A stretch of DNA of 64,000 nt from Polynucleobacter sp. UB-Piko-W3 (GCF_018881635.1 NZ_JACVPY010000002.1:1015545-1079544); one strand, 5' to 3'. Shown: positions 27,353 to 37,721, numbered from the stretch's first letter. Made by a program: numbers and translations. Notes: generated by a model not told the origin, from the sequence alone.

Positions 27353-28484
27353 TTGAGTAACCTTGAGCTACAGCATCCTTAACGCGATCCATATTAGGAG
27401 TAACGCCAACTCCAGTAGCATTGAGCTGAGCAAGATCCAAGTGACCGCGCTGCGCCGTTAATGGCTGATCACAGATATCAAAACGTAGGTATTGATTTGA
27501 CATGCTAAATCCCCAGGGCACATCACCGACAGCGAAGCCGATGGAAGCGGTAGCAGCTCCGGATAGAGATGTTTCTGCAACCTTGCAAGCTAAGTTAAGT
27601 TGCAGATTATTCTTCCGCAGAATTTGGGCACAGCTCCAGGCCTCCATCACCCCCCCGGTCTTAATGAGTTTCAGACTGGCGCCATTTAGAGCATTAGCTT
27701 TCATTAACTCCATAATCTCAGCAGAGCCATGGATAGATTCATCTAGGCCAATAGCAATTGGCGAGCGCGCTTTGAGCAAAGCAAAATCATTTACAGAAGA
27801 GTCTGCGCTAATCAATTGCTCTGCAAACGATAATTTTCTAGCCTGCGGTGAAATACAAAAATGCAGGGCATCGTCTAAAGACATAGCGCCATTAGCATCT
27901 ACAGAGATAATGTCTCCTTCTAGCAAATCTGAGAGTAACTGGACGCGTCTTAGATCTTCCTCTAATGACAGAGAGCCAACCTTGATTTTCCAATGTTTAA
28001 ATCCTGCCTCGCGAAATGATTTAGCATCCGCCATTTCTTTTTCGGGTGCTCCACCGATCATTCTCAACAAAGGAATTTCAGTTAACTCAGTTAAGACGGC
28101 TCCAGCATTTAAGGAGCGTAGATATTTCCATAAAGAAATGGAATGCTTCTGGGTGTACAAATCAAGTAATGCCATCTCAAGACAGGATTTTGCTGATGGA
28201 TTACCATACAAAATAGCATCAGAAGATTTGGCAAAAAGATTGGGGTCACTCCACTCAATAGAGCGCGCCTTTTCTACCAAATATTTTAGACTTGCCAATA
28301 GACTATCGAGGGTTTCACCAGTCATGAGGGGTGCAACAGATGCTTCGCCCCAACCTTGGCGACCCTCTTCGTCAGTGAGGCAAAGTAATACTGTTTTGGC
28401 ATCCACAATTAACTCTTTGGCCATTTTGATTGGCTCAATTAGCGGTATGGATAGAGGAAAGATTGTTGCCTGATTAATTTTCAT
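27339..28484 (-). CDS. Mandelate racemase/muconate lactonizing enzyme family protein
   Basis: A 381-residue enolase-superfamily enzyme that abstracts a proton alpha to a carboxylate and needs Mg2+. The KxK catalytic motif is in HWKIKVGSLS, the metal ligands are in SVDANGAM, FAEQ and GLDESI, and the opposite lysine is in SLKLIKTGG. This pattern belongs to the muconate-lactonizing/dipeptide-epimerase subgroup rather than the acid-sugar dehydratase subgroups, so an epimerase, cycloisomerase or racemase role is more likely than dehydration. It is divergent from the second Bug gene and convergent with the dehydrogenase. Confidence 0.86.
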   Translation of the reverse strand: MKINQATIFPLSIPLIEPIKMAKELIVDAKTVLLCLTDEEGRQGWGEASVAPLMTGETLDSLLASLKYLVEKARSIEWSDPNLFAKSSDAILYGNPSAKSCLEMALLDLYTQKHSISLWKYLRSLNAGAVLTELTEIPLLRMIGGAPEKEMADAKSFREAGFKHWKIKVGSLSLEEDLRRVQLLSDLLEGDIISVDANGAMSLDDALHFCISPQARKLSFAEQLISADSSVNDFALLKARSPIAIGLDESIHGSAEIMELMKANALNGASLKLIKTGGVMEAWSCAQILRKNNLQLNLACKVAETSLSGAATASIGFAVGDVPWGFSMSNQYLRFDICDQPLTAQRGHLDLAQLNATGVGVTPNMDRVKDAVAQGYSIIQY

Positions 28485-28548
28485 TTTTTTAACAGCATTT
28501 AAAGTCAGATTTTATAAGAATTAACACTAAGAATACGGAGAACATTAC

Positions 28549-29511
28549 ATGAGAAAAATATTTTTAGCATTGTCGCTTATTAGCATAAGCTCTATTGCTA
28601 CTGCTCAGGCACAGAACTACCCTAGTCAACCCATTAAATTGATTGTTCCATTTGCTGCTGGCGGCCCTTCAGATGTTTTAGCGAGAGGATTTGCTCCTAA
28701 GCTGGGTGAGAATCTAGGTCAACCGATCATTATTGATAATAAGCCTGGTGCGGGCGCCAATCTTGCTGCAGAGTATGTCGCTAACTCCAAACCAGATGGC
28801 TATACCCTGTTTCTCATGATGGTGGGCACGCAAGCCATCAATGAAACGCTGTACAAAAAATTGAATTACAACCTCATTAAGGACTTTGCACCAGTCAGCC
28901 TGGTTGCCTCCTCATCTTTGCTATTTGTAGCAAACCCTTCTGCACCCTTTAAAACAATTCCAGAACTCATTACCTACACCAAATCCAACCCCAATAAGGT
29001 GAGCTTTGCCTCATCAGGTGCAGGCACACCACTTCATCTCGGTGGTGAGCTCTTTAATACTCAAGCAGGTACAAATATTTTGCATGTACCTTACAAGGGC
29101 GCTGCACCCGCATTAACCGATGTACTTGGCGGACAAGTTGAAACCGCTCTTGTTGGCACCCCTGCCGCACTGCCCTATGTACGCTCTGGAAAATTAGTTC
29201 CCCTGGGAATTACGAGTCTTAAGCGCTCATCAAGCGCCCCTGAGATTCCTGCAATTTCAGAGTACTTGCCTAAATTTGAAGTTGAGCTTGTTTATGCAAT
29301 CGTTGCTCCCGCTAATACACCAAAAGCGGTTGTTGATAAACTGAACGCACAATTAATCAGCGTACTAAATAACCCAGAAATTAAAGGGCAAATTAATGGA
29401 AAAGGCTTTGAGGTCATTACAAGCACCCCAAATCAATTAAGCGAGTACATTAAGTCAGAAGTTGCTAAGTGGGGCCCGATTGTTAAGAAATCTGGCGCCA
29501 CTGCTGAATAA
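28549..29511 (+). CDS. Bug family substrate-binding protein
   Basis: A 320-residue TctC/Bug protein. The signal peptide ends AQAQ; the mature start is NYPSQPIKLIVPFAAGGPSDVLARG, with IIIDNKPGAGANL and HVPYKGAAPALTDVLGGQVE. A GGAG lies 8 nt before the ATG. The UxaA-type dehydratase follows 25 nt downstream, so the protein probably captures its substrate or a related sugar acid. Permease subunits are not encoded nearby. Confidence 0.9.
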   Translation: MRKIFLALSLISISSIATAQAQNYPSQPIKLIVPFAAGGPSDVLARGFAPKLGENLGQPIIIDNKPGAGANLAAEYVANSKPDGYTLFLMMVGTQAINETLYKKLNYNLIKDFAPVSLVASSSLLFVANPSAPFKTIPELITYTKSNPNKVSFASSGAGTPLHLGGELFNTQAGTNILHVPYKGAAPALTDVLGGQVETALVGTPAALPYVRSGKLVPLGITSLKRSSSAPEIPAISEYLPKFEVELVYAIVAPANTPKAVVDKLNAQLISVLNNPEIKGQINGKGFEVITSTPNQLSEYIKSEVAKWGPIVKKSGATAE

Positions 29512-29536
29512 GAAAATAACTCACCGAAAGAAATCC

Positions 29537-31084
29537 ATGATTGACATGTCTGAAAAACGCCTCATCGGCCCAATCATTCGTCTCCACCCTAATGACAATA
29601 TTGTCGTGGCCCGGATTGATGTTGGCATTGGCACAGAAGTACCTAGTGAGAGCTTTACTAGCCGCAGCCAAGTACCTGCCGGCTATAAAATTGCAACGAA
29701 AAAGATTCTCAAAGGTGATCCGATTCTGAAGTACAACGTGACCGTTGGCTTTGCTAATACAGATATCGAAGCGGGCACCATGGTTCATAGTCACAATACT
29801 GAGTTTCGTGAATTTGATCGCGACTATGCTTACGCTAGCGAATTTAAACCTACTCAAATGCTGCCTGAATCTGAGCGCGCAACATTTCAGGGTTATGTGA
29901 GACCCAATGGGAAAGTAGGCACACGCAATTTCATCGGGATTTTATCCACCGTGAATTGCTCCGCAACTGTAGTCAATAAAATTGCTGACTGGTTCACCCC
30001 AGAAAGATTAAAAGATTTTCCCAACGTGGATGGTGTTGTGGCATTTAGCCATGACATCGGCTGTGGCATGGAAATGAGCGGTGAACCGATGCAGTTGCTC
30101 CGCCGCACGATGGCTGGTTATGCACGTCATCCCAATCTTGCGGCCGCACTGATTGTGGGTCTTGGTTGTGAACGCAATCAATTAAAAGGTTTGATGGAGC
30201 AGGAAGACCTCACTGCAGGCACCAACCTTCACACCTTCATCATGCAAGAGACTGGTGGCACACGTAAAACGATTGAAGCCGGAATTGAGGCAGTCAAAGC
30301 CTTACTTCCAGAGGCAAATAAAGCAAAACGTGAAACGGTTTCTGCCAGCCATCTATGTGTTGGCCTGCAATGTGGTGGATCAGATGGCTTTTCATCCATT
30401 ACTGCCAACCCTGCGCTAGGTGCAGCAATCGATATTTTGTCTCGTCATGGTGGCACTGGTATTTTGTCAGAGACACCTGAGATTTATGGTGTAGAGCACA
30501 CCCTCACCCGCCGTGCTGCAAGTCAAGCGATTGGTGAAAAACTAATTAAACGTATTCGTTGGTGGAAAGATGAGTACTCTGTCGGTAGAGATGTGCAGAT
30601 TAATGGTCAAGTGAGCCCAGGAAACCAAATTGGCGGACTAGCTAATATCTTTGAAAAATCATTGGGCTCTTCCATGAAGGGTGGCACCGGTCCACTCATG
30701 GAAGTTTATAAGTACGCCGAGCCAGTAACCACTAAAGGCTTTGTCTTTATGGATACCCCTGGATTTGATCCTGTATCCGCTACTGGACAAATTGCTGGTG
30801 GTGCAAATTTAATTGCCTTTACTACCGGCAGAGGTTCAATGTTTGGCTCTAAACCTACGCCTTGCATCAAGCTAGCCACCAATACCCCCATGTATCAGCG
30901 ACTTACCGAGGATATGGACATTAATTGTGGGGAAATTTTGGATGGCACTGTTTCTGTTCAAGAAATGGGGCAACGCATATTTGAACTCTTCCTAAAAACT
31001 GCTTCTGGAGAAGCCTCTAAAAGCGAGCTTCTGGGCCTAGGTGATTATGAGTTTGTACCCTGGCAAATTGGGGTGATGAGCTAA
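29537..31084 (+). CDS. UxaA family dehydratase (altronate/galactarate dehydratase-like)
   Basis: A 515-residue hydro-lyase of the UxaA/GarD family, which removes water from sugar acids using a metal centre. The N-terminal SAF domain (about residues 5-95: IRLHPNDNIVVARIDV, and HNTEFREFDRDYAYA) precedes the catalytic region. That region has TVNCSATVV, FSHDIGCGMEMSG, LGCERNQLKGL, LCVGLQCGGSDGFSSITANPALG with metal-ligand cysteines, and FTTGRGSMFGSKPTPCIKLATN. The in-frame extension to 29462 overlaps the Bug gene; the ATG at 29537, behind a GAAAG site, is preferred. Altronate, galactarate, or the substrate of an uncharacterised relative are all possible. Confidence 0.9.
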   Translation: MIDMSEKRLIGPIIRLHPNDNIVVARIDVGIGTEVPSESFTSRSQVPAGYKIATKKILKGDPILKYNVTVGFANTDIEAGTMVHSHNTEFREFDRDYAYASEFKPTQMLPESERATFQGYVRPNGKVGTRNFIGILSTVNCSATVVNKIADWFTPERLKDFPNVDGVVAFSHDIGCGMEMSGEPMQLLRRTMAGYARHPNLAAALIVGLGCERNQLKGLMEQEDLTAGTNLHTFIMQETGGTRKTIEAGIEAVKALLPEANKAKRETVSASHLCVGLQCGGSDGFSSITANPALGAAIDILSRHGGTGILSETPEIYGVEHTLTRRAASQAIGEKLIKRIRWWKDEYSVGRDVQINGQVSPGNQIGGLANIFEKSLGSSMKGGTGPLMEVYKYAEPVTTKGFVFMDTPGFDPVSATGQIAGGANLIAFTTGRGSMFGSKPTPCIKLATNTPMYQRLTEDMDINCGEILDGTVSVQEMGQRIFELFLKTASGEASKSELLGLGDYEFVPWQIGVMS

Positions 31085-31146
31085 TACGCCTGTAGAATTA
31101 ATCATTAGCTCAGTAAGAAAAAATACGTGAGGATTAATACAGGCTT

Positions 31147-32127
31147 ATGAAATTTAAGGATTACTACGAAACGCTTGGGGTAGCACGCTCTGCTACCGAA
31201 GCTGAAATTAAAACTGCCTACCGCAAGCTTGCCCGAAAATATCACCCAGATGTCAATAAAGAAGCTGGGGCTGAAGAGCAATTCAAAGAAATTGGTGAGG
31301 CCTATGCCGTTTTAAAAGATACCGAGAAGCGCGCAGCTTATGATCGCTTCGGTGCTAATTGGAAAAATGGTCAAGACTTCACCCCTCCCCCCAATTGGAA
31401 TGAAGGCTTTGAATACTCTGATAATAGCTTTAATAGTGGCAACCCAGGTTATGGCGGTGGCTTTGAAGGTGATCAAAGTGAATTCTTTGAATCTCTCTTT
31501 GGCAGAGGTAAGTACCGTCAAGGTGGTCGTAGTAGCCAATCACGCCAAGGCATGAACTTCAAAGGACAAGATCATCACGCCAAAATTTTGATTGATCTTG
31601 CTGATGCCTATAACGGCGCTAAGCGTACGATTGCATTACATATGCCAACGCAAGATCCCAATGGGCATGTCAGCACTCAAGAGCGCAAATTAGATGTCAG
31701 TATTCCAAAAGGAATTAAAGCTGGTCAAAATCTTCGCCTCTCAGGGCAAGGTGGGCCAGGCATTGGTGAAGGACCAGCAGGTGATCTCTATCTAGAAATT
31801 GATTTCCATTCAAATCCAATCTATCGAATTGATGGCAAGGATGTATTTATCGATATTCCATTGGCGCCATGGGAAGCGACCTTAGGCACTACAGTAAATG
31901 TGCCAACACCAGCAGGCTCTACTTTGGAGTTAAAAATTCCGGCAGGCACGATTGCAGGTCGCAAGATGCGTCTCAAGGGTAAAGGCATACCAAGTGCAGA
32001 GCCCGGTGACCTTTATGTAGTGCCGACGATTGCACTACCGCCTGCAGAAACAGAAACGCAGAAGGAAGCCTACCAACAATTTGAGAAGGCTTTTGATTTC
32101 AACCCTAGAACTCACTTGAAGGGATGA
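31147..32127 (+). CDS. cbpA: DnaJ-class co-chaperone CbpA (curved DNA-binding protein)
   Basis: A 326-residue type II J-protein. The J domain (residues 1-70) has His33-Pro34-Asp35, which stimulates DnaK. A G/F-rich linker runs from about residue 80 to 125, and the two C-terminal substrate-binding domains follow without a zinc finger, which separates CbpA from DnaJ. The next gene, coupled through an ATGA overlap, is the CbpM modulator, confirming the identity. CbpA also binds curved DNA in E. coli. Confidence 0.93.
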   Translation: MKFKDYYETLGVARSATEAEIKTAYRKLARKYHPDVNKEAGAEEQFKEIGEAYAVLKDTEKRAAYDRFGANWKNGQDFTPPPNWNEGFEYSDNSFNSGNPGYGGGFEGDQSEFFESLFGRGKYRQGGRSSQSRQGMNFKGQDHHAKILIDLADAYNGAKRTIALHMPTQDPNGHVSTQERKLDVSIPKGIKAGQNLRLSGQGGPGIGEGPAGDLYLEIDFHSNPIYRIDGKDVFIDIPLAPWEATLGTTVNVPTPAGSTLELKIPAGTIAGRKMRLKGKGIPSAEPGDLYVVPTIALPPAETETQKEAYQQFEKAFDFNPRTHLKG

Positions 32128-32441
32128 TCACCATGACGAAGATCAATACCACCTGGATTGAAGCAAGTGTTGTAGAAAACGAAGTACATATGAGTATTGT
32201 GGAACTCTCACATGCTTCTCGCACTCCTCAAGAACTAATTATGTCTTGGGTGTCAGAGGGCGTTCTCAGTCCTGCGGGCTCATCACCTGAAGATTGGCGG
32301 TTTAGTGGGGACTCTCTAAAAAGAGCCAAGACTGCAGCGCATCTCACACACGATCTGGAATTAAATGTTCCAGGAGTTGCACTAGCTCTCGATCTCTTAG
32401 ATGAAATCGCGCAGCTACGTGCGCGCCTCGAGCTTAAATAA
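32124..32441 (+). CDS. cbpM: Chaperone modulator CbpM
   Basis: A 105-residue MerR-like HTH-fold protein that binds the J domain of CbpA and blocks its interaction with DnaK. The segment [26 protein letters not shown] and the later [25 protein letters not shown] match the CbpM pattern, ending in a leucine-rich helix. The ATG overlaps the cbpA stop (ATGA). A second ATG at 32133 is possible. Confidence 0.88.
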   Translation: MITMTKINTTWIEASVVENEVHMSIVELSHASRTPQELIMSWVSEGVLSPAGSSPEDWRFSGDSLKRAKTAAHLTHDLELNVPGVALALDLLDEIAQLRARLELK

Positions 32442-32447
32442 GAATAC

Positions 32448-34370
32448 TCAAGCCTCAGAGCGACCCAGGAGCAGCTCCCAGCGTTGTAGCTTTTGATCTA
32501 GCTGGCCGGTAATCTCGGTTAAGCGCGCTTGCATACTGGCAGCTAACTCAGGCTCATTCTTATATAGATCTGGATTACTCATCGCAATGCCGATATCAGC
32601 CTGCTCTGTTTCTAGCTCTTCGATTTGTAAAGGCAAGACTTCTAATTCTTGACGCTCTTTGCCATTGAGTTTTTGTACCCCACTCTTTACTGCTGGCTTT
32701 ACTTCTACTTTAGGCTCTTGCTTGGCTTCGGGTTTGGGTTCTGCCTTAGTCACAGGTTTTGCATTATTGGCACGGATTTTCTCTGAACGGGCCTTTTGGA
32801 TTTTCCAATCCTCGTAGCCACCTTCATACTCGCGCCAAAAACCATCTCCCTCATGAGCGATGATACTTGTCACCACGTTATCCAAAAAATAACGATCATG
32901 GCTAACCAAAAATACAGTGCCTTTGTAATCTTGTAGCAATTGCTCAAGTAAATCTAAGGTATCGATATCTAAATCATTAGTTGGCTCATCCAAAACCAGC
33001 ACATTAGCTGGTCTAGCGAATAAGCGAGCGAGCAATAAGCGATTGCGTTCGCCCCCTGACAAAGTGCTTACTGGAGAGTTGGTGCGCTCTGGTGCGAATA
33101 AGAAATCACTTAAATAACTCTTGATGTGCTTCTTGTTGCCATTGATTTCGATCCACTCGCTACCCGGACTAATGTAATCTTCAAGCGAAGCATTGAGATC
33201 CAGTCCTTCACGCATTTGATCAAAATAAGCTACTTCAATGCGAGTACCCATCGTAGCACTTCCTGAGTCAGGTGCAATTGTTCCTAGAATCAATTTGAGC
33301 AAGGTTGTTTTGCCTGCGCCATTAGGGCCGAGCAATCCTACTTTATCGCCGCGCAATATCGTTGCCGTGAAGTCTTGCACAATCGGCCTATCGTAAGATT
33401 TACTGACCTCCTGCAGGTCTGCAACGATCTTGCCACTGCGATCACCTGCTGAAACGGCCAATTTCACTTGACCCATCGCATCTCTTCGCTCAGTTCGGCT
33501 AGTACGTAATTTTTCAAGACGGGCAATACGGGCTACGCTCCGCGTCCGACGAGCCTCAACCCCCTTACGAATCCAAACTTCTTCTTGGGCTAATAATTTA
33601 TCTGCCCTGGCGTTAGCCAATGACTCCGCATTGAGCTCTTGTTCTTTAAGAACTTCGTATTGAGTAAAGTTACCTGGGTAGCTTCGCAGAATTCCACGGT
33701 CAAGCTCCACAATTTGTGTGCAGACGTTATCCAAGAAAGCACGATCATGGGTCACTAGAATGACTGAACCTTGGTATTCTTTTAACAACTCCTCTAACCA
33801 GGCAATCGAATCTAAATCTAAATGATTGGTTGGCTCATCTAGAATTAAGACATCGGGCACTTCTACTAAAGCGCGCGCAAGTGCCACGCGTTTTTTAGTT
33901 CCACCGGATAGCGTGCTGATCTTAAGCTCTGCATCTAAATGCAAACGATCTAGAGTTTCATAAACACGCTGCTCCCAATTCCAACCACTGAGCGCCTCTA
34001 ATTGAGATTGCACCTCATCTAAGCGATGGTGGGATGCATCATCCCAGTCGCCTACGCTAAGCGCTTCATATTCTTCACGCAAGGCCTTGGCCTGAGCCAC
34101 ACCCTTAGAGACTGCATCAAATACCGTCTCGTTTGAATCAAAAATGGGCTCTTGGGGAACGTAAGCAATTCTTAAACCTTGCTGATATTGCAAAAGCCCA
34201 TCATCCATTTTTTCAATGCCAGCCAAGATCTTTAACAAGGAAGATTTGCCAGTGCCATTGCGTCCAATTAAGCCGACACGCTCACCCGATTCGAGTGAAA
34301 AAGCAGTATTTGCGAGGAGATCTACGTGGCCGAAAGCCAGTTTTGCATCAGTAAGTACGATTAAAGCCAT
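32448..34370 (-). CDS. uup: ABC-F ATPase Uup
   Basis: A 640-residue soluble ABC-F protein with two ABC domains, each with Walker A (GRNGTGKSSLL, GPNGAGKTTLL) and signatures LSGGTKKRV and LSGGERNRL, joined by the charged P-site tRNA-interaction linker rich in arginine (around residues 240-300). The C-terminal part, after a K/P/E-rich low-complexity stretch, is a coiled coil that in Uup binds branched DNA. ABC-F proteins act on ribosomes; Uup also affects transposon excision in E. coli. It converges with cbpM over a 6-nt gap. Confidence 0.9.
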   Translation of the reverse strand: MALIVLTDAKLAFGHVDLLANTAFSLESGERVGLIGRNGTGKSSLLKILAGIEKMDDGLLQYQQGLRIAYVPQEPIFDSNETVFDAVSKGVAQAKALREEYEALSVGDWDDASHHRLDEVQSQLEALSGWNWEQRVYETLDRLHLDAELKISTLSGGTKKRVALARALVEVPDVLILDEPTNHLDLDSIAWLEELLKEYQGSVILVTHDRAFLDNVCTQIVELDRGILRSYPGNFTQYEVLKEQELNAESLANARADKLLAQEEVWIRKGVEARRTRSVARIARLEKLRTSRTERRDAMGQVKLAVSAGDRSGKIVADLQEVSKSYDRPIVQDFTATILRGDKVGLLGPNGAGKTTLLKLILGTIAPDSGSATMGTRIEVAYFDQMREGLDLNASLEDYISPGSEWIEINGNKKHIKSYLSDFLFAPERTNSPVSTLSGGERNRLLLARLFARPANVLVLDEPTNDLDIDTLDLLEQLLQDYKGTVFLVSHDRYFLDNVVTSIIAHEGDGFWREYEGGYEDWKIQKARSEKIRANNAKPVTKAEPKPEAKQEPKVEVKPAVKSGVQKLNGKERQELEVLPLQIEELETEQADIGIAMSNPDLYKNEPELAASMQARLTEITGQLDQKLQRWELLLGRSEA

Positions 34371-34449
34371 GGCGACATTATCGTCTCTTCCGCAAAAGAG
34401 GTGGTATTTCTGAAATTACCTAAAAATGAGCACTGTCAGGAGGGAGAAT

Positions 34450-36063
34450 TTACTTTGACAAGTAATCAAGCGCAAGTGCTTCTGCTACCTTAATTCCATC
34501 GACGCCAGCAGATAGAATACCGCCGGCATATCCAGCGCCCTCACCCGCAGGATAGAGACCCTTGATATTGAGGCTTTGAAAATTTGGGCCGCGTGGAATG
34601 CGCAGAGGTGAAGAAGTTCTAGTCTCTACACCCGTTAAGACAGCATCTTTCATCGAAAAGCCTTTGATCTGCTTTTCAAATTCAGGCAAGGCTTCACGAA
34701 TGGCCTCAATGGCATAAGCGGGCAAGCTTTGGGCTAAATCCGTTAAATGCACGCCAGGCTTATAAGAAGGTAAGACGCTACCAAACTGGGTTGAGGCCTT
34801 GCCTTCCAGAAAATCCCCTACTAACTGCCCTGGGGCCTCATAGGTTCCACCGCCTAATTCAAAAGCCTTAGATTCAAGCGCACGCTGGAACTCAATTCCA
34901 GCAAGTGGCCCACCCGGATAATCATCTGGAGTAATGCCTACGACAATCCCGGCATTAGCATTGCGTTCATTGCGCGAGTATTGACTCATGCCATTAGTCA
35001 CTAAGCGGTTAGGCTCTGAGCTTGCTGCTACAACTGTGCCACCTGGACACATGCAGAAGCTATAGACCGAGCGACCATTCTTAGCGTGATGCACTAACTT
35101 GTAATCAGCAGCGCCAATCAACTCATTACCTGCATGCGGACCTAAACGCGCCTTATCAATCAGTGACTGCGGATGCTCAATACGAAAACCTACTGAGAAT
35201 GGCTTAGACTCCATAAACACGCCAGCTTCATGTAAAGCCTGATAGGTATCGCGCGCACTGTGGCCAAGAGCCAGCACGACATGGGTTGCAGGAAGATCTT
35301 CATGGCCTTCAATTTTGACACCAGTAATTTGCTCATTCTGGATGTCAAAACCAATCACTTTTTGGGAGAAACGAATCTCGCCACCAAGATCAATAATCTC
35401 TTGACGCATTTTCTCTACCACGCCTACCAAGCGGAAGGTACCAATATGAGGCTTAGCAACATATAGAATTTCTGCTGGCGCTCCTGCCTTCACAAATTCA
35501 TTAATCACTTTACGACCATAAAACTTCGGATCTTTAATCTGACTCCATAACTTACCATCTGAAAAAGTACCGGCGCCACCCTCTCCAAATTGCACATTAG
35601 ATTCTGGGTTGAGTACATTCTTGCGCCATAGACCCCAGGTATCTTGTGTGCGCTCTCTAACCTTCTTGCCGCGCTCGAGCACAATCGGCTTAAATCCCAT
35701 TTGCGCCAAGACGAGTGCAGCAAATATTCCACAAGGACCAAAACCAATGACTACAGGACGCAATGATTTGCCAGATGCAATGGACTCAGGCGCCCTGGCT
35801 TTAAAGTGATAACTCGTATCAGGTGATGGTCTGATATGAATATCGCCATCAAACTGTTTCAGAATAGCTTCTTCATTTTTGACCGAAAGATCTACTGTGT
35901 AGATAAAAGAAAGTGCCACATTCTTTCTGGCATCATAGCTACGCTTAAAGACTTCAAAGCGGATTAAGTCCTTAGCAGACAAATTGAGGCGTTTGAGAAT
36001 TGCCGCTTCTACAGCTTCTGGAGCATGGTCGATAGGCAGACGTAGTTCAGTAATACGAATCAT
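34450..36063 (-). CDS. Uncharacterised FAD-dependent dehydrogenase (COG2509 type)
   Basis: A 537-residue flavoprotein. An N-terminal ferredoxin-like domain (about residues 1-90, MIRITELRLPIDHAPEAV) precedes a Rossmann FAD-binding motif PVVIGFGPCGIFAALVLAQMG. Later segments include GEGGAGTFSDGKLWSQIKD, YSFCMCPGGTVVAASSE with a CxC pair, and the C-terminal FAD motif GLYPAGEGAGYAGGILSAG. The family is widespread and its reaction is unknown. The start MIRITEL is the usual one for this family. No functional partner is evident nearby. Confidence 0.87.
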   Translation of the reverse strand: MIRITELRLPIDHAPEAVEAAILKRLNLSAKDLIRFEVFKRSYDARKNVALSFIYTVDLSVKNEEAILKQFDGDIHIRPSPDTSYHFKARAPESIASGKSLRPVVIGFGPCGIFAALVLAQMGFKPIVLERGKKVRERTQDTWGLWRKNVLNPESNVQFGEGGAGTFSDGKLWSQIKDPKFYGRKVINEFVKAGAPAEILYVAKPHIGTFRLVGVVEKMRQEIIDLGGEIRFSQKVIGFDIQNEQITGVKIEGHEDLPATHVVLALGHSARDTYQALHEAGVFMESKPFSVGFRIEHPQSLIDKARLGPHAGNELIGAADYKLVHHAKNGRSVYSFCMCPGGTVVAASSEPNRLVTNGMSQYSRNERNANAGIVVGITPDDYPGGPLAGIEFQRALESKAFELGGGTYEAPGQLVGDFLEGKASTQFGSVLPSYKPGVHLTDLAQSLPAYAIEAIREALPEFEKQIKGFSMKDAVLTGVETRTSSPLRIPRGPNFQSLNIKGLYPAGEGAGYAGGILSAGVDGIKVAEALALDYLSK

Positions 36064-36091
36064 GGAGTTCTACAATACACAGTATTAAGAT

Positions 36092-37081
36092 TTAATCTGC
36101 TTTTGCTCCTGAGCTTCTCACAACATTTGCCATGCGATCGAAATCTTTGACAAGTAGTTGATTGAATTCAGAAGGCGTCAGACTCCCAATTTCTATTCCC
36201 TGGCGACGCATGCGCTCAATGATGTCTGGCTGCTTTAGTAGTTTAGCCATCTCAGTAGAAATTTTATTGATCACTTCTTTTGGAGTCCCGGCTGGCGCCA
36301 ACAAGCCAAACCAACTATCAAATGCATAACCCTTGACAGCATTACCAATGGGTGGAATACCCGGTACAAATGGTGAAGGCTTCTCAGAAGATACGCCCAA
36401 GAAACGAATCCGGCTATCGGACACAAATGGTAGTGCAGCCACATTTGCAGCAATGACTGCCTGAGCCCGATTAGCCAGTAATTCGGTAATGGCGTCTCCC
36501 GTTCCTTTGGTAGGGATATGCACTAAATCAATGCCGGCCATACTATCGAAATAGGCCATCGCTAAATGAGAGGCACTGCCATTGCCAGCGCTGGCGTAAT
36601 TGAATTGACCAGGCTTAGCTTTCGTCAAAGCAATAAACTCGGCAACAGTCTTTGCTGGAAACTCAGTATTCGTCATCAAGATATAACTACTAGTGCCAAT
36701 GTAGGCTGCTGCCGTGAAATCTTTGATCGGATCAAAACTGAGCTTAGGAAATAAAGTGCCATTGATATTGTGACTCGCTGCAGCCATCACTAAGGTATAT
36801 CCATCAGGGGCAGATTTTGAAACAATGCCGGTACCAACAGTACCGCCAGCTCCCGCCTTATTTTCAACTAAGACAGATTGACCAAGTGCTTGGCCCAATT
36901 CATTTGAGAAGGATCTCGCTAAAGCATCTTGAACGCTACCTGGAGAAAATGGCACGACGATCTTGATTGGCTTACTAGGCCAAACTTCCGCTGCTAAGAG
37001 TATATTTGCAAAGCCAATAAAAAGAAATCCGACGACTAAACGCAAGAAATAGTAGATTTTTCGAGTAGGCCAAGTATTCAT
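36092..37081 (-). CDS. Bug family substrate-binding protein
   Basis: A 329-residue TctC/Bug protein with a long basic signal sequence ending LLAAE, then VWPSKPIKIVVPFSPGSVQDALARS, VLVENKAGAGGTVG and HIPTKGTGDAITELLANRAQ. The usual tyrosine in the IPYKG loop is threonine here and the following glycines are altered, so its ligand may differ from the other copies in the window. It is a single gene with no transporter neighbours. Confidence 0.88.
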   Translation of the reverse strand: MNTWPTRKIYYFLRLVVGFLFIGFANILLAAEVWPSKPIKIVVPFSPGSVQDALARSFSNELGQALGQSVLVENKAGAGGTVGTGIVSKSAPDGYTLVMAAASHNINGTLFPKLSFDPIKDFTAAAYIGTSSYILMTNTEFPAKTVAEFIALTKAKPGQFNYASAGNGSASHLAMAYFDSMAGIDLVHIPTKGTGDAITELLANRAQAVIAANVAALPFVSDSRIRFLGVSSEKPSPFVPGIPPIGNAVKGYAFDSWFGLLAPAGTPKEVINKISTEMAKLLKQPDIIERMRRQGIEIGSLTPSEFNQLLVKDFDRMANVVRSSGAKAD

Positions 37082-37160
37082 AGATATCCTGTTTGAAAAG
37101 TTTAATTCCCAAAATGATACTAGGGATATGAATAGGCCACTTTAAGGGCGATAATGCGGC

Positions 37161-37709
37161 ATGGCTCTTCGCGCAACTATCCACAAAGTCGACCTTCACG
37201 TCGCAGACTCTGACCGGCACCATTACGGCAGTCACTCCCTCACCATTGCCAAGCACCCCTCTGAAACCGAAGAGCGAATGATGGTCAGAATCATCGCCTT
37301 TGCTTTGCAAGCAAATGAGGATTTGGCATTCACCAAAGGCTTAAGCGATACCGACGAACCTGATCTTTGGATCAAAGATCTCACTGATGCTATTAAGCTG
37401 TGGATTGAGATTGGTCAGCCTGATGAACGTCGCATTCTGAAAGCTTGCGGTAGATCAGATCAAGTGATTGTGTACTGCTATGGCGGACACACTAGCAAAA
37501 TTTGGTGGGATGGCATTGCCAATAAACTCACACGCGCTCGCAATCTTCAAGTTATTTCTATCCCAGCGACGCAAGCAAATGAACTCAATAAATTGGTTGA
37601 GCGCAGCATGGTCATTCATGTAAACATTCAGGATGGCGAAGCTTATGTCTCCTCAGATCAGGGGCAAGTAACGATCACACCTGAAATTTGGCGCAGTAAT
37701 CAAGAGTAA
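37161..37709 (+). CDS. yaeQ: YaeQ family protein
   Basis: A 182-residue YaeQ protein, whose known structure is a PD-(D/E)XK nuclease-like fold, though activity is unproven. Conserved pieces are ATIHKVDLHVADSDRHHY near the start, HPSETEERMMVRIIAFAL, and EPDLWIKDLTDAIKLWIEIGQPDERRI, with the acidic and lysine residues of the nuclease core. The PIN-domain gene begins 12 nt downstream, so the two are likely co-transcribed. Confidence 0.9.
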   Translation: MALRATIHKVDLHVADSDRHHYGSHSLTIAKHPSETEERMMVRIIAFALQANEDLAFTKGLSDTDEPDLWIKDLTDAIKLWIEIGQPDERRILKACGRSDQVIVYCYGGHTSKIWWDGIANKLTRARNLQVISIPATQANELNKLVERSMVIHVNIQDGEAYVSSDQGQVTITPEIWRSNQE

Positions 37710-37721
37710 ACATTTTTGTAG

